Of a DNA stretch of 34,752 nucleotides, positions 22,410 to 29,795 are shown one piece after another (the stretch's first letter is position 1; the number at the start of each line of letters is the position of its first letter). The notes beneath the pieces were generated by a model. The model had not been told where the DNA came from, searched no databases, and worked only from the letters and a program-made list of their open reading frames with translations. The stretch is taken from positions 1 to 34,752 of the forward strand of contig JASBRX010000046.1 in assembly GCA_030149245.1 (NCBI GenBank). Reading direction: 5' to 3'. The DNA comes from Sphingomonas bacterium (GTDB taxonomy: Bacteria; Pseudomonadota; Alphaproteobacteria; Sphingomonadales; Sphingomonadaceae). The translations under genes were made by a program, and so were the position numbers.

Positions 22410-23507
22410 TCACGCTGCCTCGCGGGACTGTTCCTCGACCTGGAACGGAATTTCAATCTCAACGCGAAACCCGCGGCCGGGGTCCGAATGCGTCGAAAAG
22501 CGATGCTCCGCGCCAAATGTCTGAGCCAGCCGTTCCCGGATATTGGTGAGCCCAACCCCGGTTGAAAGGCTTGGCCGGTTCTTGCCTTCGATCAATCCCG
22601 GCCCGCTGTCGGATACGGTGATCTGCACCCGTTCGCCGTTGAGCCGAGCCGAAACGCGGATTTCGGCGCCTTCTTCCTGCGGGGTCACGGCATATTTGAT
22701 CGCATTCTCGACCAGCGGCTGCAGCAGCAGCGAGGGCAGCCGCGCCTTCGCCGTGCGCGGGTCGATGTCGAATTCGGGCTTGAGGCGCGTGTCGAAGCGC
22801 ATCTTCTCGATCTCGAGATAGAGTTTCAGCGTCTCGATCTCCTGCGCCAGCGTGACATGCGCGGTCGGCTCGTTCGCCAGCGTGTAGCGCAGGAAATTGG
22901 ATAGTCGCGCCAGCATCGCATTCGCCCGGTCGGTCTGCTTGAGCAGCACCAAAGTCGAGATCGAATTGAGCGTGTTGAACAGGAAATGCGGGTTGAGCTG
23001 ATAGCGCAGCATCGCCAGCTGCGCCGAGCTCGCCTGATTCTCCAGCACCTGCATCCGGTCGATCTGATCCTCGACGATCAGATAGAAGTTGATCCCGAAA
23101 TACAGCGCCGACCATCCCGCCAGCACGGTGAAGTTGAGGAACAGGCTGCCCAGAATCAGCACCAGCTCGATCCCCGGATCGCCGCGCATCACCGACACGG
23201 TAAAGGCGTTGAGCACGGCATAGACCAGGGTCGCCGCCGCCAGCGTCGCGATCGACGCGAGCACGCCAGTGATGCGTGGCAGCCGCCGATAATAGCCATA
23301 GAGCGCCGACAGCAGCAGCGTCAGGCAATAGCCCACGATCGCCTCGATCGTGACGCGGATCAGATCCTCGAAGCTGAAGCTGCGGTTGGAAAAGTTCGAA
23401 ACCGCGCGCAGCAGCAGATAGCCGCCCCAGCCCGCGCCCTGCAGCATCCAGAAGGCGCGGCTCTTCTGTTCGAAGAAGGGTCGGGAAAAGATCGTCGGCG
23501 TGGTCAT
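22410..23507 (-). CDS. LytS/YehU-type sensor histidine kinase
   Basis: A membrane sensor kinase of 365 residues from the ATG at 23507. Four hydrophobic helices fill residues 20-145, with no large sensing domain. The kinase part has the His_kinase motif with phospho-acceptor His174 (LRYQLNPHFLFNTLNSIS) and an HATPase domain (LLLQPLVENAIKYAV, VSDSGPGLIEG, GVGLTNIRERLAQTFG). This architecture pairs with LytTR regulators, as here. The frame is open to 23600, but the upstream part contains an EcfG-type site and looks noncoding. Confidence 0.93.
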   Translation of the reverse strand: MTTPTIFSRPFFEQKSRAFWMLQGAGWGGYLLLRAVSNFSNRSFSFEDLIRVTIEAIVGYCLTLLLSALYGYYRRLPRITGVLASIATLAAATLVYAVLNAFTVSVMRGDPGIELVLILGSLFLNFTVLAGWSALYFGINFYLIVEDQIDRMQVLENQASSAQLAMLRYQLNPHFLFNTLNSISTLVLLKQTDRANAMLARLSNFLRYTLANEPTAHVTLAQEIETLKLYLEIEKMRFDTRLKPEFDIDPRTAKARLPSLLLQPLVENAIKYAVTPQEEGAEIRVSARLNGERVQITVSDSGPGLIEGKNRPSLSTGVGLTNIRERLAQTFGAEHRFSTHSDPGRGFRVEIEIPFQVEEQSREAA

Positions 23508-23556
23508 CGTGTCGGCGGCTTCTCTACATCGCCGGTCGGCTTGTGGGAAGAATGCG

Positions 23557-23581
23557 GGAACGTGGCCGTCATGATATCGTT
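23557..23581 (+). promoter_or_regulatory. EcfG-type general stress response promoter upstream of osmC
   Basis: GGAAC (23557-23561), 16 bases, and CGTT (23578-23581) match the consensus GGAAC-N16/17-CGTT exactly. The expected start of transcription is about 58 bases before the osmC-like ATG, in the right direction. Confidence 0.72.
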
Positions 23582-23647
23582 GCAGCAGCGCTCGATACAC
23601 GATTCGTGACCCCGCACCGGGATCGCCACCGATCAGGAGACATGCCG

Positions 23648-24073
23648 ATGACCATCCGCACCGCCACTGCCCGCTATTCCGGTTTCGGCAAGGAGGGGAA
23701 GGGGGCGATCACCACCCAGTCCGGCGTGCTGACCGACCAGTTTTACGGCTTCAACACGCGGTTCGAGGAAGAGCCCGGTACCAACCCTGAGGAGCTGATC
23801 GCCGCCGCCCATGCCGGCTGCTTCACCATGGCATTGAGCTTCGCGCTCGCCCGCGCAGGGTTCAGCGAAGGGACGCTGGAGACCAAGGCGGCGGTCAAGC
23901 TGGAGCAGAAGGATGGCGGCTTCACCATCACCCGCTCCGACCTGACGCTCGAAGCCACCGTGCCGGGCATCGACCCCGACCAGTTCGCCGACCTTGCCGA
24001 CGAGGCTAAGAAGAACTGCCCGGTATCGAAACTGATGAACGCCGAAGTCAGCCTGGCGCACAAGCTGAACTGA
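23648..24073 (+). CDS. OsmC-family peroxiredoxin
   Basis: An organic hydroperoxide reductase of 141 residues. The two catalytic cysteines are Cys58 (AAHAGCFTMALSFAL) and Cys124 (EAKKNCPVSKLMNA), with the family signature FYGFNTRFEEEPGTNPEELI before the first. The start at 23648 is preferred over 23642 because AGGAG lies eight bases upstream; at 23642 the spacing would be only two. A canonical EcfG promoter about 70 bases upstream fits a stress-induced role, since osmC genes are classic general-stress targets. It is convergent with gpmA across repeat copy C. Confidence 0.93.
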   Translation: MTIRTATARYSGFGKEGKGAITTQSGVLTDQFYGFNTRFEEEPGTNPEELIAAAHAGCFTMALSFALARAGFSEGTLETKAAVKLEQKDGGFTITRSDLTLEATVPGIDPDQFADLADEAKKNCPVSKLMNAEVSLAHKLN

Positions 24074-24074
24074 G

Positions 24075-24244
24075 CCAATTCCTCCCCTGCGCAGCAGGGG
24101 AGGGGGACCGCCGAAGGCGGTGGAGGGGCGGCCGCGCAGACGGCCGTGAGCAGCTCGGCAAAATCCCGCCGTCTGACGACGGCGGCCCCTCCGTCAGCAC
24201 TGCGTGCTGCCACCTCCCCTGAGCAAGCTCAGGGGAGGAATTGG
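24075..24244. repeat. Class I palindromic intergenic repeat, long copy C
   Basis: Outer ends are CCAATTCCTCCCC and GGGGAGGAATTGG, a perfect terminal inverted repeat of 13 bases. Each unit has a small stem (CCTGCGCAGCAGG at left, CCTGAGCAAGCTCAGG at right) and the GGAGGGGCGGCC / GGCCCCTCC core with CAGACGGC facing GCCGTCTG. It fills the space between the convergent osmC and gpmA genes, starting inside two bases of the osmC stop. Confidence 0.9.
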
Positions 24245-24246
24245 CT

Positions 24247-24933
24247 TTAACGCTCGTTCAAATAATACCGATCCGTCGCGGTCAGATCATCCGCCAGCTC
24301 GTACACGATCGGCTGCCCGGTCGGGATTTCAAGGCTCGCGATGTCCGCGTCCGAAATCCCCGACAGATGCTTGACCAGCGCGCGCAGCGAGTTGCCATGC
24401 GCCGCGATCAGCACGCGCTTGCCCGCGCGCAGGTCCGGCGCGATGCGCTCTTCCCAATAGGGCAGCACGCGCGCGATCGTGTCCTTCAGACTCTCGGTCT
24501 GCGGGATCGGGATGCCCTTGTAGCGCGCGTCCTTGGCCAGGTCCCAGGGCGACCCTTCCTCGGGCAGCGGGGGCGGGATGTCGAAGCTGCGGCGCCAGAT
24601 CTTGACCTGTTCGTCGCCGTGCTTCGCCGCCGTCTCCGCCTTGTCGAGCCCGGTCAGCCCGCCATAATGGCGCTCATTCAGCTTCCAGCTTTTCTCGGTC
24701 GGCAGCCACAGCCGCCCCATCGCCTCCAGCGCCAGGTTGAGTGTCTTGATCGCCCGGCTCTGGAAGCTGGTATAGGTCATGTCGAAGTCGAGCCCCTTGT
24801 CGCGCATCAGCTCGCCCGCCGCCCACGCCTCGCGCACGCCCTGCTCGGTCAGGTCGACGTCCCACCATCCGGTGAAACGGTTTTCCAGATTCCAGGACGA
24901 CTGGCCGTGGCGGATCAGGACGAGCGTGGGCAT
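24247..24933 (-). CDS. gpmA: 2,3-bisphosphoglycerate-dependent phosphoglycerate mutase
   Basis: A glycolytic enzyme interconverting 3- and 2-phosphoglycerate. The 228-residue protein has the catalytic RHG motif with His9 ([12 protein letters not shown]), [15 protein letters not shown], the ERHYGGL loop and the second catalytic His in [14 protein letters not shown]. The length is usual for GpmA. AAGGAGGT precedes the ATG at 24933. It is divergent from the hydrolase gene and ends at the edge of repeat copy C. Confidence 0.97.
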   Translation of the reverse strand: MPTLVLIRHGQSSWNLENRFTGWWDVDLTEQGVREAWAAGELMRDKGLDFDMTYTSFQSRAIKTLNLALEAMGRLWLPTEKSWKLNERHYGGLTGLDKAETAAKHGDEQVKIWRRSFDIPPPLPEEGSPWDLAKDARYKGIPIPQTESLKDTIARVLPYWEERIAPDLRAGKRVLIAAHGNSLRALVKHLSGISDADIASLEIPTGQPIVYELADDLTATDRYYLNER

Positions 24934-24966
24934 GGGACCTCCTTCTAATGTCGCACGCCCCTTACC

Positions 24967-24999
24967 GCTCAGGCTGAGCTTGTCGAAGCCCTGTTCTTC
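24967..24999. repeat. Class IV half repeat (GAGCTTGTCGAAGCC type)
   Basis: CAGGCTGAGCTTGTCGAAGC is the core of a widely dispersed short repeat known to me from sphingomonads and other GC-rich proteobacteria (CTGAGCTTGTCGAAG). Only a single arm is seen here, in the 113-base gap between the divergent gpmA and hydrolase genes, so it may be a degenerate or solitary copy. Confidence 0.65.
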
Positions 25000-25046
25000 T
25001 TCCTAGGTGCAAAGCGACCTTTCATCCGGGCGAACGGAGGCGCGAC

Positions 25047-25769
25047 ATGATCCAGCGACAGACCATTATCTATGACGGCACCGGCGGGCCGTTCGAGGGC
25101 GTCGCGGTGGTTGACGCCGACTGGGCCGATCCGCGCCCCGGCGTGCTGATCGTCCCCAATGTGCTGGGCGAAAAGGAACAGGATCGCGTGACCGCCGAGC
25201 GGATCGCGGCGCTCGGCTATGTCGGCCTGGTCGCCGACCTCTACGGACAGGGCAAGCGCACCACCCGCGAATCGCCGAACCCGGCACTGTATATGGACCC
25301 GCTCAACGCCGATCGTCCGCTGCTGCGCGACCGGCTGCTGGCAAGCCTCGCCGCGCTCCACACGCTGCCCCAGGTCGACGCGACCCGCACCGCCGCCATC
25401 GGCTATTGCTTCGGCGGCAAGGCGGTGATCGATCTCGCCCGGACGGGCGCTGATGTGCTGGGCGTGGTCGCCTTCCACGGCATCTTCGACCCGCCGGGCT
25501 ATGACTACCCGACCCCGATCAAGGCAACGCTGCTGATCTGCCATGGCTGGGACGATCCGCTCGCCCCGCCCGAGGCGGTGACGGGCCTCGCCGCCGAACT
25601 GACCGCGGCGGGCGCGGACTGGCAGCTGCTCGGGTTTGGCGGGGCAGGACACGCCTTCACCGATGCCAGCCTGAAGACGTCGACCCGCCCCGGCTTCGGC
25701 TACGACGCCAACGCCGACCGCCGCAGCTGGGCCGCGATGACGCGGTTTCTGGCGGAGGTATTCGCCTAA
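25047..25769 (+). CDS. Dienelactone hydrolase-family protein
   Basis: An alpha/beta hydrolase of 240 residues with a cysteine nucleophile. The triad is visible: Cys121 (GYCFGGKAV), an Asp at 169 or 170 (HGWDDPLAPPE) and His202 (GGAGHAFTD), which match the dienelactone hydrolase positions. The fingerprint VPNVLGEKEQDRVTAERIAALGY is typical of stand-alone members. The physiological substrate is unknown; most chromosomal members are not part of a chlorocatechol pathway. CGGAGG precedes the ATG at 25047. Confidence 0.92.
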   Translation: MIQRQTIIYDGTGGPFEGVAVVDADWADPRPGVLIVPNVLGEKEQDRVTAERIAALGYVGLVADLYGQGKRTTRESPNPALYMDPLNADRPLLRDRLLASLAALHTLPQVDATRTAAIGYCFGGKAVIDLARTGADVLGVVAFHGIFDPPGYDYPTPIKATLLICHGWDDPLAPPEAVTGLAAELTAAGADWQLLGFGGAGHAFTDASLKTSTRPGFGYDANADRRSWAAMTRFLAEVFA

Positions 25770-25770
25770 C

Positions 25771-25930
25771 CAATCTCCCCTCCCTGCAAGGGAGGGGGCG
25801 GGGGTGGGTGCGCGCGTCTGCGCGCTTAAAACACCCAATCCGACCGCCCGACAAAAGGGCGGCAAGCGAGGCATCGAGCCTCGCTTGCCACTGACCCACC
25901 CCTAGCCCCTCCCTTTCAGGGAGGGGAAAA
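25771..25930. repeat. Class II palindromic intergenic repeat, copy 2
   Basis: This element shares with 12072-12226 the CTCCCCTCCC end, GCGCGCGTCTGCGCGCT, the perfect palindrome CGAGGCATCGAGCCTCG, and CCCCTAGCCCCTCCC followed by TTTCAGGGAGGGGAAA. It fills the gap between two convergent genes and its right end lies five bases from the stop of the Lys/Ala-rich gene. Confidence 0.85.
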
Positions 25931-25935
25931 GATTT

Positions 25936-26520
25936 TCAGCTCGCCGGCTTGCGCGGTGCACGCGGCTTGGCGGGGGCCTTGGCCGCAGTCGCAGCCTTCA
26001 TCGTAGCGGGCTTGGCAGCGGCTGCCTTCTTCGCGGGCGCAGCCTTGGCTGCCGGTTTCTTCGCGACCGCCGGCTTCTTCGGCGCAGCGGCCTTCTTCGG
26101 CGCGGCAGGCGCAGCCTCCGCGACCGGAGCCTCGGGCGGCTTCTCCCCACTCAGCTTAGCCGTAATCTTCTCTGCCGCCCGCGCCGCGATCAGCGTGGCC
26201 AGCGACGACGCCGTCTTGGCGAAGTCATCCATCCCCGAAGCCTTGGGTGCATCGGCAGCAGCGGGGGCAGGGGTTGCCGCCGCCTGCGCATCCGCCGCCT
26301 TCTTGCGGACATTCCCGGCCAGCGCGACCAGTCCAGCCGCAACGATATCGGCGACCAGCGGATGCTTGGTCAGTTCGAGCAGCTTGGCACCCTGCTCCCG
26401 CAATTCCTTGGGCAGTTCGATCCCGGCAACGGTTTTGGGCAGCTTCGGCGCCTTCTCGGTTTTTGCCGCCTTTGTCGCCTTGCTCTTCTTCGTCTTGGCC
26501 GTTTTCTCTGCCTTCGCCAT
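25936..26520 (-). CDS. Lys/Ala/Pro-rich, histone-H1-like basic protein
   Basis: A 194-residue protein with a strongly biased sequence. A short basic N-terminus (residues 1-30) leads to a middle region that looks folded (VAGIELPKELREQGAKLLEL and HPLVADIVAAGLVALAGNVR), then DDFAKTASSLATLIAARAAEKI, and from about residue 130 a long tail made of repeating AAPKK, PAAKAAPAKK-like units. The tail resembles eukaryotic H1 and bacterial H1-like DNA-binding proteins, but nucleic acid binding is inferred only from composition. The ATG at 26520 is chosen because GGAG lies eight bases upstream. It may work at the nucleoid. Confidence 0.7.
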   Translation of the reverse strand: MAKAEKTAKTKKSKATKAAKTEKAPKLPKTVAGIELPKELREQGAKLLELTKHPLVADIVAAGLVALAGNVRKKAADAQAAATPAPAAADAPKASGMDDFAKTASSLATLIAARAAEKITAKLSGEKPPEAPVAEAAPAAPKKAAAPKKPAVAKKPAAKAAPAKKAAAAKPATMKAATAAKAPAKPRAPRKPAS

Positions 26521-26571
26521 CACGCCAACTCCCGATATGTCACATTAGTGTCACATCATGACGCAGCCGCG

Positions 26572-27885
26572 TCAATCGGCGAACACCCGTTCGAAAATGG
26601 TATCGACCGACTTGAAATGATAGTCGAGGTCGAACTTCTCCTCGATCTGTTGCGGCGACAGCGCAGCGGTGACCTCTTCATCCGCCTTGAGCAGTTCGAG
26701 CAGCGACAGCTCCCCGTCGCTCTCCCACACCTTCATCGCGTTGCGCTGGACCAGGCGATAGCTGTCCTCGCGGCTCACTCCCGCCTGGGTCAGCGCCAGC
26801 AGCACGCGCTGCGAATGGACGAGGCCGCCCATGCGATCCAGATTCTTCTGCATCCGCGCCGGGTACACCAGCAGCTTGTCGATCACCCCGGTCAGCCGCG
26901 CGAGCGCGAAGTCGAGCGTGATCGTCGCGTCCGGCCCGATATAACGCTCGACCGACGAGTGGCTGATGTCGCGCTCATGCCACAGCGCCACATTCTCCAT
27001 CGCCGGGATGACGGCGGCGCGGACCATGCGGGCAAGGCCGGTGAGGTTCTCGGTCAGCACCGGGTTGCGCTTGTGCGGCATTGCCGAGCTGCCCTTCTGC
27101 CCCGGCGAGAAATACTCCTCCGCCTCCAGCACTTCGGTGCGCTGCAGATGCCGGACCTCGACCGCGAGCCGCTCGATCGAGCTGGCGATCACGCCCAGCG
27201 TCGCGAAGAACATCGCATGACGATCACGCGGGATCACCTGTGTCGACACCGGCTCGACCGCGAGGCCGAGCTTGTCGGCGACATGCTGCTCCACGCGCGG
27301 GTCGATATTGGCAAAGGTGCCGACCGCGCCCGAAATCGCGCAGGTCGCAATGTCCGCGCGTGCCGCAATCAGGCGCGTCTTGCAGCGGCTGAACTCGGCA
27401 TAGGCCTCGGCCAGCTTGAGCCCAAACGTCACCGGCTCGGCATGGATGCCATGGCTGCGCCCGATCGTCGGGGTCAGCTTGTGCTCATAGGCGCGGCGCT
27501 TGAGAACGCCAAGCAGCTGGTCGAGGTCGTCGAGCAGGATGTCCGCCGCGCGCGTCAGCTGCACCGCCAGACAGGTGTCGAGCACGTCGCTCGACGTCAT
27601 CCCCTGATGCATGAAGCGCGCTTCGTCGCCGACATTCTCCGCGACCCAGGTCAGGAACGCGATCACGTCATGCTTGGTCACCGCCTCGATCGCGTCGATC
27701 GCCGCGACGTCGATCGTCGGGTTGGTCGCCCACCAGTCCCACAGCGCCTTGGCGGCCGATTCGGGCACCACGCCCAGCTCGCCCAGCTTCTCGGTCGCGT
27801 GCGCCTCGATCTCGAACCAGATGCCAAAGCGGGTTTCGGGCGACCAGATCGCGGTCATGGCGGGGCGGGAATAGCGGGGGACCAT
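26572..27885 (-). CDS. purB: Adenylosuccinate lyase
   Basis: Acts twice in purine synthesis, cleaving SAICAR and adenylosuccinate to release fumarate. The 437-residue protein is normal for the family. Motifs are MVPRYSRPAMTAIWSPETRF, TSSDVLDTCLAVQL, SHGIHAEPVTFGLKLA, the flexible catalytic loop GSSAMPHKRNPVLTENLTGL (the fumarase/aspartase superfamily signature), and HSSVERYIGPDATI. The ATG at 27885 is the natural start; the open frame continues far upstream, but that part has no protein-like content and passes through the promoter of the EF-hand gene on the other strand. Confidence 0.97.
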   Translation of the reverse strand: MVPRYSRPAMTAIWSPETRFGIWFEIEAHATEKLGELGVVPESAAKALWDWWATNPTIDVAAIDAIEAVTKHDVIAFLTWVAENVGDEARFMHQGMTSSDVLDTCLAVQLTRAADILLDDLDQLLGVLKRRAYEHKLTPTIGRSHGIHAEPVTFGLKLAEAYAEFSRCKTRLIAARADIATCAISGAVGTFANIDPRVEQHVADKLGLAVEPVSTQVIPRDRHAMFFATLGVIASSIERLAVEVRHLQRTEVLEAEEYFSPGQKGSSAMPHKRNPVLTENLTGLARMVRAAVIPAMENVALWHERDISHSSVERYIGPDATITLDFALARLTGVIDKLLVYPARMQKNLDRMGGLVHSQRVLLALTQAGVSREDSYRLVQRNAMKVWESDGELSLLELLKADEEVTAALSPQQIEEKFDLDYHFKSVDTIFERVFAD

Positions 27886-28047
27886 AGCTAAGCCTTTCGT
27901 GGGACGCGGCGCCCCTAGCAAAGCCCCGGCGGCGCGGCAAACGGTGCCATGTTGAAGTGTTCCACTCACTTCGTCGCAATTCATGCACAGTATCGGGGTG
28001 AATCGAGCTACATCGCAGGCTAGTCGTGCACCTTGAAATAATATTGT

Positions 28048-28073
28048 GGAACGTGACAAATATGCAACGCGTT
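28048..28073 (+). promoter_or_regulatory. EcfG-type general stress response promoter upstream of the EF-hand gene
   Basis: GGAAC (28048-28052), 17 bases, and CGTT (28070-28073) match exactly the GGAAC-N16/17-CGTT consensus. The implied transcription start is about 65 bases upstream of the ATG at 28147. Confidence 0.72.
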
Positions 28074-28146
28074 CTCCTGTCACATGAACCGCAAATAAAC
28101 ATGCGGCGTCATCTGTTTCATTCGATGAAATGACTGGAGAAATGAC

Positions 28147-28680
28147 ATGTTGAAATCTATCCTTCTTGCCAGCGCGGTCGCCATCTCTGCGCCTGCATTC
28201 GCTCAGGACATGCCGCAGCAGCAGACTCCGCCGCCGCAGCAGCAGCCGGCGCCGACCGAAACCACCGAACCGGTCCCGCAGGAGGCTCCGGCTCCGGCGA
28301 CCCAGCCCGAAGCAGAGGTGACGCCGGAAGCGACGCCAACTCCGGCCCCGACCCCGACGCCCACTCCCACCCCGGAACCGCAGGCCCAGGCACAGACCAC
28401 CCAGTCCGCGCCACAGCCCGCAACCGCGACTCAGATCGCGCAGATCGTCGATCAGGGCTTTCCGACCTATGACAAGGATGCCGATGGCAGCCTCAAGCCA
28501 GAGGAATTCAGTGCCTGGATGGTCGCGCTGCGCTCGGCGACCGAGCCCGGCTTCACCGGGGAAGCCGCTGCGGAAAAGCAGTGGCTGACCAACGCCCACG
28601 CCACGGCCGATGCCGATAAATCGGGCGGCGTGACGGTCGCCGAACTCAAGACGTTCCTCACCCCCGCCGGGGCGTCGTAA
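28147..28680 (+). CDS. Exported EF-hand protein with a Pro/Gln-rich linker
   Basis: A 177-residue protein with a signal peptide (MLKSILLASAVAISAPAFAQ), a long Pro/Gln/Thr/Glu-rich stretch (residues 21-95) of low complexity, and a C-terminal domain with two calcium-binding loops: residues 109-120 (DKDADGSLKPEE) and 155-166 (DADKSGGVTVAE). The first loop has acidic residues at positions 1, 3, 5 and 12; the second has Asp at 1 and 3 and Glu at 12. It is probably periplasmic. CTGGAGAAATGAC precedes the ATG. Function is unknown. Confidence 0.88.
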   Translation: MLKSILLASAVAISAPAFAQDMPQQQTPPPQQQPAPTETTEPVPQEAPAPATQPEAEVTPEATPTPAPTPTPTPTPEPQAQAQTTQSAPQPATATQIAQIVDQGFPTYDKDADGSLKPEEFSAWMVALRSATEPGFTGEAAAEKQWLTNAHATADADKSGGVTVAELKTFLTPAGAS

Positions 28681-28722
28681 CCAAGCCTCCCCGGACGGGC
28701 GGACCGCATCGCGCCCGTCCAC

Positions 28723-28754
28723 CGGCCGCCGGAGTTCGCTCCGGCGGCCGTTTT
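28723..28754 (+). terminator. Terminator after the EF-hand gene
   Basis: A perfect 12-bp stem CGGCCGCCGGAG / CTCCGGCGGCCG with a TTCG loop, followed by TTTT. It lies between the convergent EF-hand and radC genes, and ends nine bases before the radC stop. Confidence 0.9.
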
Positions 28755-28763
28755 CGTGCATGC

Positions 28764-29453
28764 TTACATCAATCCCTGCGCGCGCAGACTGACATGCCCG
28801 CCGGTGCCGATGACGATATGGTCGTGCACCGCAATCCCCAGTCGCTTGCCCGCTTCGACGATATTGCGCGTCAGTTCGATATCCGCCCGGCTTGGGCTGG
28901 GATCGCCGCTCGGATGATTGTGCACCAATATGATCGCGGTCGAGCCAAGGTCGATCGCGCGGCGGATCACTTCGCGGACATAGACCGGCGCCTCGTCCAC
29001 CGACCCCTCTTGCATCAATTCGTCGCGGATCAGCATGTTGCGGCTGTTCAGATGCAGCACCCGCACCCGCTCGATCACATGATGCGCCATATCGGCGCGC
29101 AGATAATCGAGCAGCGCCTGCCAGTTCGACAGGATCGGCCGCGCCGCGACCTCGCTCTTTAACAGCCGCAGTGCGGCGGCATGGGCGATCTTGATCGCGG
29201 CGGCGCTGGTCTCGCCCATCCCCGGCACCCGCGCGATCGCTTCCGAGTCCGCCGTCAGCAGCCCCGCAATCCCCCCGAACTGGTGCAGCAATGCCTTGGC
29301 CAGTGGCTTGGTATCGCGCCGCGGAATCGCGAGCGTCAGCAGATATTCGACCAGTTCATGGTCCATCAGCCCGTCGGCATCGGCCAGCAACCGCGCCCGC
29401 AGCCGCGCGCGATGCCCGGTCCCATCGGTAATCGCCTCGCCGCCGTCCCCCAT
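28764..29453 (-). CDS. radC: RadC-family JAMM/MPN+ domain protein
   Basis: A 229-residue RadC (DUF2466) protein: a helix-hairpin-helix region at the N-terminus (LAKALLHQFGGIAGLL, IARVPGMGETSAAAI) and a JAMM metalloprotease-like core at the C-terminus (HVIERVRVLHLNSRN, VYVREVIRRAI, VHNHPSGDPSPSRADI with the HxH and Asp metal ligands, VHDHIVIG). The family name comes from a mis-mapped radiation-sensitive mutant; its true activity is not settled. The ATG at 29453 has no obvious ribosome binding site. It is divergent from the ATP synthase operon across repeat copy E. Confidence 0.93.
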   Translation of the reverse strand: MGDGGEAITDGTGHRARLRARLLADADGLMDHELVEYLLTLAIPRRDTKPLAKALLHQFGGIAGLLTADSEAIARVPGMGETSAAAIKIAHAAALRLLKSEVAARPILSNWQALLDYLRADMAHHVIERVRVLHLNSRNMLIRDELMQEGSVDEAPVYVREVIRRAIDLGSTAIILVHNHPSGDPSPSRADIELTRNIVEAGKRLGIAVHDHIVIGTGGHVSLRAQGLM

Positions 29454-29500
29454 AAGAGGAGCCTAGCGGCAGAGGGGAGGGTGGGGAAGGGGCGCAAGGA

Positions 29501-29672
29501 TCAATTCCTCCCCTGCGCAGCAGGGGAGGGGGACCGCCCGCGCAGCGGGTGGTGGAGGGGCGGCCGCGTAGACGGCCGAACACAGCTCGGCAAAATTCCG
29601 CCCTCTGCGGGGCGGCCCCTCCGTCAGCGCTACGCGTCGCCACCTCCCCCAGCGAGCTGGGGGAGGAATGGG
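29501..29672. repeat. Class I palindromic intergenic repeat, long copy E (upstream of the ATP synthase operon)
   Basis: Same layout as copies A and C: TCAATTCCTCCCC at the left edge, GGGGGAGGAATGG at the right, with internal units around CGGCCGCGTAGACGGCCG and CCCTCTGCGGGGCGG. It is the only long copy lying between two divergent genes (radC and atpI) and fills about half of the 342-base space between them. The rest of that space, 29673-29795, holds the palindrome and promoter listed separately; 29454-29500 shows nothing clear. Confidence 0.88.
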
Positions 29673-29673
29673 T

Positions 29674-29688
29674 TGCAACAATGTTGCA
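29674..29688. promoter_or_regulatory. Perfect 7-bp interrupted palindrome TGCAACA-A-TGTTGCA
   Basis: TGCAACA (29674-29680) and TGTTGCA (29682-29688) are exact inverse repeats around a single A. It begins directly after repeat copy E and ends six bases before the likely -35 element of the ATP synthase operon. The shape fits a binding site for a dimeric repressor or activator; which protein is unknown. Confidence 0.5.
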
Positions 29689-29694
29689 CCGCGG

Positions 29695-29723
29695 TTGACT
29701 CGGGATGCCCCCCTTTCTAAAGC
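29695..29723 (+). promoter_or_regulatory. Likely sigma-70 promoter of the F0 ATP synthase operon
   Basis: TTGACT at 29695-29700 is close to the -35 consensus. After 17 bases TAAAGC (29718-29723) is a weak -10. It lies about 70 bases before the atpI ATG and no other good candidate is seen, so confidence is moderate. Confidence 0.45.
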
Positions 29724-29795
29724 GCGCGTGCCTTGGCGGGCTCGCCGCTCGGCCCATGCGTTTCGCCCTGGTATCTGACAGGTGGGAGAGACGAA

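Noticed and set aside
27940..27963. GGAAC-N15-CGTT on the minus strand before purB
   Set aside because: The spacer is 15, one shorter than the accepted 16-17, and purB is not an expected stress gene.
26572..28761. A single open frame of 729 codons containing purB with a long N-terminal extension
   Set aside because: The extension is Arg/Gly-rich with no domain, opposes the EF-hand gene and its promoter, and purB has a normal start and length from 27885. It is a GC-rich antisense frame.
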